Of a stretch of 6,292 nucleotides of DNA, positions 1 through 4,136 are shown piece after piece. Position 1 is the first letter of the stretch; each line of letters begins with the position of its first letter. Both the position numbers and the translations under genes were made by a program. The DNA comes from Candidatus Nanopelagicales bacterium. GTDB lineage: Bacteria; Actinomycetota; Actinomycetes; S36-B12; UBA10799. The notes below the pieces were generated by a model. That model had not been told where the DNA came from. It made no database searches and saw only the letters and a list, made by a program, of their open reading frames with translations. The DNA lies in the NCBI GenBank assembly GCA_025455985.1, contig JALOLM010000138.1, forward strand, positions 1 through 6,292, read 5' to 3'.

Positions 1-971
1 GCCATCAGCACCGCTTCGATGCCGGCGAACCGGATCAGCGTGGGGCGCTGCTCCAAACCGGCGCCCACGACTTTGGTCTGCAGCGTCCGCGCCGTGAGCA
101 GCAGCGCTGCCAGCAGCAGGATCTTGAGCAGGATGAGCAGGCCGAAGTTTGTGGTGACCAGTTCGGACACCGAGTTCATCCGCGCGAAGGCGGCGCCCAC
201 GCCGGAGATCGCTAGCAGAACCACAGCCCACGTCGCCACGGTCCGGAAGACCGGCAAGGAGCGCATGGTGGCCGGATCGTTGCGCAACGCATGGAAGACG
301 ATGACCAGAAGCCCGCCCACCCACACCGTGACCGAAACTGCGTGCACCACATCGGAGGTCATCGCGACCCCGTGGGAGCCCAGGCTGGAGGCGTGCCCGG
401 TGAGCGCGGGCAGGGCCACACCGATGAGTCCGACGACCATCCACGCTGCAGCCGACGTGACACTCGTGGTGAAGAAGCAGCCCACGGCGATCGCGACGGC
501 CAGCATCGCCACGATGATGAACGCCCGCACCGAGTCCACCTCCCACGCGTAGGTGGAGATGACATCCGGGGTCAGCGTCTCGGAGATGGGCAATCCCAGC
601 GCCCAGGCCAGGGACCACACCGCCGTGGCCAGACTCGCCACGGACCAGACGACGGCGACCTTGCCCGCGCGCACCACATCAGCCCGCCCGACCTGGGACA
701 GCACACCCTTGCGTCCCTGTGGCCCGAGGACCGCGGCGTAGCCCAGCAAACCGACCACCAGCACGCTGGCGATTGTTGCGACCAGGCGGACAATGGGCAG
801 TCCCCACGCGACCAGCGGACCGGGGCCGGCGATCTGCTCGGCCAAAGCCTCGTCGGCCCCACCACCGACGACCAGGCCCACGAGCAACCCGAGCAGGGCG
901 ACCAGCGCGACGGGGATGATCCGGTTGGCCAGCGCAGGACGCGATGTGCGGGTGTCGGTATCAGTCGGCAC
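1..971 (-). CDS. copD: CopD-family copper resistance/import membrane protein (partial, C-terminus off the left edge)
   Basis: This is a multi-pass membrane protein of the CopD family, thought to move copper across the cytoplasmic membrane together with CopC. About 323 codons are visible, open to the left edge. The start is GTG at 971, chosen because GGAG lies 5 bases upstream (977-980) and the frame overlaps the end of copC by 11 bases, as in a coupled operon. Translation shows about eight hydrophobic segments. The first lies near residues 15-37, after a short polar leader. The CopD-like half contains the motif HAVSVTVWVGGL, with His210, followed by helices ending in a very leucine-rich segment before the edge. 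A Gly-His-Ala turn sits in the extracytoplasmic loop just before that half. Many actinobacterial CopD proteins carry a CtaG-like domain further on; whether this one does cannot be seen. The family call is firm, but the direction of copper transport is not shown by sequence. Confidence 0.88.
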   Translation of the reverse strand, partial: MPTDTDTRTSRPALANRIIPVALVALLGLLVGLVVGGGADEALAEQIAGPGPLVAWGLPIVRLVATIASVLVVGLLGYAAVLGPQGRKGVLSQVGRADVVRAGKVAVVWSVASLATAVWSLAWALGLPISETLTPDVISTYAWEVDSVRAFIIVAMLAVAIAVGCFFTTSVTSAAAWMVVGLIGVALPALTGHASSLGSHGVAMTSDVVHAVSVTVWVGGLLVIVFHALRNDPATMRSLPVFRTVATWAVVLLAISGVGAAFARMNSVSELVTTNFGLLILLKILLLAALLLTARTLQTKVVGAGLEQRPTLIRFAGIEAVLM

Positions 972-1494
972 GCGATCTCCACACGAAGAAGCCGACCGCG
1001 GCGACCGCGACGATCAGCAGCCCGGGCAGTAGCAGATTGACGCCCGTCTGCGACTCCTGCGCCGATACCGGCTCTGCAGGGAGTTCGGACTCCTGCACGG
1101 AGGGTTGCGCCGAGGGCTCGTCCTGGGCTCGGATCGTGAAGACGAACTGACCCTCCAGAGGGTGACCGTCGTCACTGACGGCCCGCCAGGCAACCGTGTA
1201 GCGGCCGGCATCGGCGCTCGAAGGCCAGGATGCTGAAAGCACGGGTCCGTCGACGCGCGGGGGGCCGACGGCGACGTTGACCCCTTCATCGTCGCGTGCC
1301 ACCACCCGCGCGCCGCCGTCGAGCATGTCCTCGGCGAAGCGCAAGCGAAGTTGTTCAGGGGGGTTGTCCAAGGTCTGCCCGTCGGCGGGGTTGGTGGACA
1401 CCAGGTCAGTGTGGGCGGTGGCGGGAAGTGCCGGTGCGAGGGCCAGGGCTAACGCAACCAGAAGCACCCAGCCGCGCCGGTGAGGCGCATGCAT
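961..1494 (-). CDS. copC: CopC-type periplasmic copper-binding protein with C-terminal membrane anchor
   Basis: This 177-residue CopC-domain protein binds copper outside the membrane and presumably passes it to CopD, encoded immediately downstream. Residues 1-27 are a signal peptide: basic start, leucine/alanine-rich core and an Ala-Thr-Ala cleavage site. Cleavage would leave His28 as the mature N-terminus. His28, Asp109 and His111 (motif SDDGHPLEGQ) match the Cu(II) site described for CopC proteins. The N-terminal motif with NPADG and the LRLRF strand are also typical. The methionine-rich Cu(I) loop of the classic Pseudomonas CopC is absent (Met57 is the only methionine in the mature protein), so this looks like a Cu(II)-only form. 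A Pro/Ser/Gln/Glu-rich linker (about 124-150) leads to a transmembrane helix at about 152-172 and a short basic end, so the domain is tethered. The ATG has GGAG 5 bases upstream. It is 40 bases after the preceding gene and overlaps copD. Confidence 0.93.
   Translation of the reverse strand: MHAPHRRGWVLLVALALALAPALPATAHTDLVSTNPADGQTLDNPPEQLRLRFAEDMLDGGARVVARDDEGVNVAVGPPRVDGPVLSASWPSSADAGRYTVAWRAVSDDGHPLEGQFVFTIRAQDEPSAQPSVQESELPAEPVSAQESQTGVNLLLPGLLIVAVAAVGFFVWRSRAD
977..980 (-). promoter_or_regulatory. Ribosome binding site of copD
   Basis: GGAG on the minus strand lies 5 bases before the GTG at 971, inside the 3' end of copC. It decides the copD start and supports translational coupling of the two genes. 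Confidence 0.65.
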
Positions 1495-1499
1495 GTGGA

Positions 1500-1503
1500 C
1501 TCC
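1500..1503 (-). promoter_or_regulatory. Ribosome binding site of copC
   Basis: GGAG on the minus strand lies 5 bases before the ATG at 1494, in the 40-base gap after the upstream membrane-protein gene. It fixes the copC start. Confidence 0.65.
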
Positions 1504-1534
1504 AAAATCAGATGAGGGGGGCGGTCAGACAGGT

Positions 1535-2053
1535 CTAGCAGCAGGCCACGACAGGCGGGCCGCGCTCCGCGGGCACCATCCACAGGCCCCCCGCGAGCGC
1601 TGCGACTCGGCGAACCGACCAGGGCAGCGGCCGTCTGGCCACAGGCTTGCGGCCGGCCAAAGCCAACCGCACGGCGATGACCCAGCGCAGGTAGCGCCGA
1701 CGAGCAACTGCAAAGACCCGGGCCTCGCCGAAGCGCAAGAACCCGGCCAGCACCAACGCCGACGCGGCGTGAGCGACCAGCATGGCTGAACTCTGCTGGT
1801 GGGCATGACCCGCCGCGAGCGTCACGTGCATCAGCACTTGCACAGTCAGAACCCAGGCGACGATCGGCAGCAAGGTGCGTTCGGTCCGCAGCCATCCGTA
1901 GGCACCCAGGACCGAGGCTGCGAAGGCCAAGGCGATCAGGGCAGGCTCGAGGTTTCCGCCACCGATTCCGTGGCCGGCGACGGCCAGCGCCGCAGATGTG
2001 AAACCCAAGGCGCACGCCCGTACCCACCGCAACTGCTCTGACGGGTACTTCAC
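1535..2053 (-). CDS. Conserved multi-pass membrane protein of unknown function in a copper cassette
   Basis: This is a 172-residue integral membrane protein; its function is not known to me. It has about four hydrophobic segments: roughly residues 13-32, 37-55, 61-82 and 90-107. A strongly basic region follows (about 112-149, with an Arg triplet at 118-120), then a weaker hydrophobic stretch near 150-160. Histidines lie in or at the ends of the helices: His28, His76, His83, His85 and His95, with Met75 and Met91 nearby. The protein ends in Cys-Cys, so metal binding is plausible but unproven. The pattern of an Ala-His in the last helix followed by an arginine and Gly-Glu (FLRFGEAR) resembles, from memory, small hypothetical membrane proteins found beside copC genes in actinobacteria. 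The GTG at 2053 is chosen because the hydrophobic protein begins there, a TAGTCT element sits 7 bases upstream, and the further upstream extension only mirrors ppk2 in another frame. It lies 43 bases after ppk2 and 40 before copC. Confidence 0.8.
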   Translation of the reverse strand: MKYPSEQLRWVRACALGFTSAALAVAGHGIGGGNLEPALIALAFAASVLGAYGWLRTERTLLPIVAWVLTVQVLMHVTLAAGHAHQQSSAMLVAHAASALVLAGFLRFGEARVFAVARRRYLRWVIAVRLALAGRKPVARRPLPWSVRRVAALAGGLWMVPAERGPPVVACC

Positions 2054-2060
2054 AGCGCAC

Positions 2061-2066
2061 AGACTA
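2061..2066 (-). promoter_or_regulatory. Putative leaderless -10 element of the 172-residue membrane protein gene
   Basis: TAGTCT on the minus strand matches the actinobacterial TANNNT -10 consensus. It is followed by exactly 7 bases and then the GTG start, so transcription would begin at or next to the start codon. No Shine-Dalgarno sequence and no good -35 are visible. If used, it would give the copper genes a promoter separate from ppk2. Confidence 0.4.
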
Positions 2067-2096
2067 ACCCGGTGATCACGACCCCGGGCGGGCCGC

Positions 2097-2909
2097 CTAA
2101 CTGAGCAGTTGTGCGGCGAAGTCCGGGACGTGGGTCTGGGTGTCCTTGGGCGGGCGCATGTAACCGCGCGAGGCGGGCCGCTCAGGCAACTTGAGCGGCG
2201 GCACGGTGACGTCCTCATAGGGCATCGACGACAGCAGGTGGCTGATGACGTTGAGCCGGGCCGCCTTCTTGTTGTCGCTCTCCACGACGAACCACGGCGC
2301 CTCGGGGATGTCGGTGTGGACCATCATCTCGTCCTTGGCGCGGGAGTACTCCTCCCAGCGGGTGATCGACTCGAGGTCCATCGGGCTGAGTTTCCAGCGG
2401 CGCATCGGGTCCTTGAGCCGCGACTCGAACCGCCGCTGCTGCTCCTCGTCGCTGACACTGAACCAGTACTTGCGCAATACGATCCCGTCCTCCACCAGCA
2501 GCCGTTCGAAGATCGGCGCCTGGTGCAGGAACCGGCGGTACTCCTCCAGCGTGCAGAACCCCATGACCCGCTCGACGCCAGACCGGTTGTACCAAGAGCG
2601 GTCGAACATCGCGATCTCTCCGGCCGCGGGCAGGTGCGGGACGTAACGCTGGAAGTACCACTGGGTCTTCTCGCGTTCGGTCGGCGCCGGCAGGGCCACG
2701 ATGCGCGCCGTGCGGGGGTTCAGATACGCGGTCATCCGCTTGATGGAGCCGCCTTTGCCCGCCGCGTCGCGGCCTTCGAAGAGCACGACCAAGCGGGTGC
2801 CCGTGGACTTGATCCACTCCTGCAACTTCACCATCTCCGCCTGAAGGCGGAACAACTCGGCCTCGTAGACCTTGTTCTTCAGCTTCAGTTCCCTGTCGTG
2901 CTTGGCCAT
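2097..2909 (-). CDS. ppk2: Polyphosphate kinase 2, class I
   Basis: This 270-residue cytoplasmic enzyme moves phosphate between inorganic polyphosphate and nucleotides. Class I members usually make NDP into NTP using polyphosphate, and the reaction is reversible. Walker A is GRDAAGKGG at residues 46-54 (Lys52). Walker B is DRSWYNR at 103-109. The lid segment KDPMRRWKLSP at 166-176 and the late WFVVESDNKKAARLN block at 206-220 are typical of the family. The length fits a single-domain PPK2, not a tandem one. The ATG at 2909 is chosen because family homology begins there and a TACGCT -10 element lies 7 bases upstream; the reading frame stays open further upstream but that part has no family features. 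It is the first gene of a possible four-gene unit with the copper genes and is divergent from the acyltransferase. The preference for ADP or GDP cannot be read from the sequence. Confidence 0.95.
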   Translation of the reverse strand: MAKHDRELKLKNKVYEAELFRLQAEMVKLQEWIKSTGTRLVVLFEGRDAAGKGGSIKRMTAYLNPRTARIVALPAPTEREKTQWYFQRYVPHLPAAGEIAMFDRSWYNRSGVERVMGFCTLEEYRRFLHQAPIFERLLVEDGIVLRKYWFSVSDEEQQRRFESRLKDPMRRWKLSPMDLESITRWEEYSRAKDEMMVHTDIPEAPWFVVESDNKKAARLNVISHLLSSMPYEDVTVPPLKLPERPASRGYMRPPKDTQTHVPDFAAQLLS

Positions 2910-3023
2910 GAAGCACAGCGTAGGGGTCGGGGCACCACCTTCGGCGGGCAGTCGGCGATCATGGAGACAGGAATTGTGTGCGAATTCACGTTTCCCGCCG
3001 ACGACAAAGGGCATCCAAGAGGT
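2910..3023. other. Divergent intergenic region between ppk2 and the acyltransferase gene
   Basis: These 114 bases hold the ppk2 promoter candidate on the minus strand and must hold the signals for the acyltransferase gene on the plus strand. I find no convincing -35/-10 pair for the latter. There is a GAATT repeat around 2971-2987, spaced 11 bases start to start, of unknown significance. No terminator is expected because the genes diverge. Confidence 0.6.
2917..2922 (-). promoter_or_regulatory. Putative leaderless -10 element of ppk2
   Basis: TACGCT on the minus strand fits TANNNT and lies exactly 7 bases before the ppk2 ATG. No Shine-Dalgarno sequence precedes this ATG, so a leaderless transcript is the simplest reading. 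No clear -35 hexamer is seen upstream. Confidence 0.45.
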
Positions 3024-4079
3024 ATGAAGAACCGCATCGAGTGGATCGACTTGGTCAAAGCCACGTCGGTTCTTCTTGTCGTTTTCATGCACGCCACAAA
3101 CGTGATCGCCGACCTAGGTGGCCCGAGTTGGGCCATGGGTGCGATTCAAGGCTTCAACCAGCTCGTGGAGCCGGTGCGGATGCCCATCTTCTTCCTCGTA
3201 TCCGGGATGCTGGCATCCTCGGCGATTCGCCGACCGTGGAGCCAGACGCTCAACCGCACCACCGGGATGTTCTACCTCTACGTCACGTGGATCCTGCTCT
3301 ACGCCGGCTTCACGGTGCTTCTGGGAGCCAGCCTGCACGAGCCGTTCACCGCGATCCTGTTCGCCAAGAGCGGCTACTGGTACCTGTACGCGATGGCGCT
3401 GTTCTTCATCGTCGCCAAACTCCTGCGCAACCAGCCCGCCTGGCTGGTCGTGGCCGTCGCGATCGTTCCGAACCTGCTGCGGCCCCTGGTCGACCAGATC
3501 TTCGGGGCGATCATCCCGGGCACTTTGTTCACGTCCATGACCTTGAACATCGCGTTCTTCCTCGCCGGGGCCTACTTCAAGGATGTCGTGGCAGGTGTGG
3601 CGCAGAAGGCCACGGTCATGCACACCGTGGCGCTCGGCGCGTTGTCGGTCGTCACCGGCCTGCTGTGGATGAACACCCCGTCGGCCGCGGGTCAGTCCTA
3701 CTTCCTGCTCAGTGTCGTGTGGGTCGCGTTCGGCATCAGCCTCGCCGTCCAGATCACGCGCAATGGCGCCCCGTCCTGGGCCAAGTACGTGGGTGCGCGC
3801 ACGCTGCCCATCTACGTGGCGCAGTGGCCGGTGCTGCTGCTGGTCAGCTCGTTCCTTCCGGCTGTCGTGGCTGGCAGCGTGGCGATGCACCTTGCGCTGC
3901 CCCTGCTGATCACAGGAATCGTCGCGGCACTGGCTCTGTTCGCCCACCGCATCCCCGCGCTGCGTTTCCTGTTCGTCGCTCCCGCCTGGACCACCCAGCC
4001 GCGCAGCCTGACCATGCCCACGACGTGGGGACGCCGGTTGCCGTCCAGTGAGCCCGCGAGCGTGGCCACAGGCCGGTGA
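3024..4079 (+). CDS. Integral membrane acyltransferase, Acyl_transf_3 family (COG3594-like)
   Basis: This 351-residue membrane protein of the acyltransferase 3 family has about ten predicted helices. Family members transfer acyl groups, often acetyl, to sugars or other envelope molecules; the acceptor here is unknown. The N-terminal motif RIEWIDLVK then FMHA places His23 eleven residues after Lys12, matching the family R-x10-H motif with Lys in the Arg position. The FFLVSGMLA block (56-64) is also typical. Near the C-terminus, GARTLPIYVAQWPV (257-270) matches the usual late block, but Gln267 replaces the histidine commonly found there. The last 30 residues are hydrophilic and presumably cytoplasmic. 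The ATG at 3024 is chosen because homology begins at once. It lacks a well-spaced ribosome site: AAGAGG ends 1 base before it and AAAGG lies 13 bases before. An in-frame ATG at 2961 would add 21 residues. It is divergent from ppk2 and 57 bases before the Fe-S gene. Confidence 0.87.
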   Translation: MKNRIEWIDLVKATSVLLVVFMHATNVIADLGGPSWAMGAIQGFNQLVEPVRMPIFFLVSGMLASSAIRRPWSQTLNRTTGMFYLYVTWILLYAGFTVLLGASLHEPFTAILFAKSGYWYLYAMALFFIVAKLLRNQPAWLVVAVAIVPNLLRPLVDQIFGAIIPGTLFTSMTLNIAFFLAGAYFKDVVAGVAQKATVMHTVALGALSVVTGLLWMNTPSAAGQSYFLLSVVWVAFGISLAVQITRNGAPSWAKYVGARTLPIYVAQWPVLLLVSSFLPAVVAGSVAMHLALPLLITGIVAALALFAHRIPALRFLFVAPAWTTQPRSLTMPTTWGRRLPSSEPASVATGR

Positions 4080-4113
4080 CCTGACCCGGACATACGGACA
4101 AGTTACTCGCCAG

Positions 4114-4119
4114 TAGTAT
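4114..4119 (+). promoter_or_regulatory. Possible -10 element upstream of the Fe-S reductase gene
   Basis: TAGTAT fits TANNNT and lies in the 57-base gap after the acyltransferase gene. Transcription from it would begin near 4126, right at the GGGAGG ribosome site, giving a very short leader, which weakens the call. No matching -35 was found at normal spacing. Read-through from the upstream gene is an alternative. Confidence 0.3.
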
Positions 4120-4125
4120 GAGGCT

Positions 4126-4131
4126 GGGAGG
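4126..4131 (+). promoter_or_regulatory. Ribosome binding site of the Fe-S reductase gene
   Basis: GGGAGG lies 5 bases before the ATG at 4137, a strong Shine-Dalgarno match that decides the start. Confidence 0.75.
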
Positions 4132-4136
4132 TCTGT

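Noticed and set aside
572..982. A 136-codon minus-strand frame overlapping the start of copD
   Set aside because: It is a shadow of copD in another frame. The copD frame gives continuous hydrophobic helices and the HAVSVTVWVGGL motif, and starts at a GTG with a ribosome site, whereas this frame gives Arg/Ser/Pro/Trp-rich sequence.
2072..2079. Perfect 8-base palindrome GTGATCAC between ppk2 and the next gene, considered as an operator
   Set aside because: The symmetry stops at 8 bases, there is no second copy nearby, and it does not resemble the CsoR-type operators I know. Chance is sufficient.
2921..2934. G-rich run near the ppk2 promoter considered as a copper-responsive CsoR site
   Set aside because: The two GGGG runs are on the same strand and do not form the inverted repeat expected of a CsoR or RicR operator.
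2109..3023. A plus-strand open frame that continues upstream from the acyltransferase through the antisense of ppk2
   Set aside because: The upstream 915 bases mirror ppk2 and encode no recognisable domain. The acyltransferase begins near 3024, so this is not a fusion.
4080..4136. Terminator after the acyltransferase gene
   Set aside because: No stable stem followed by a T-run was found in this gap, so termination versus read-through into the Fe-S gene is undecided.
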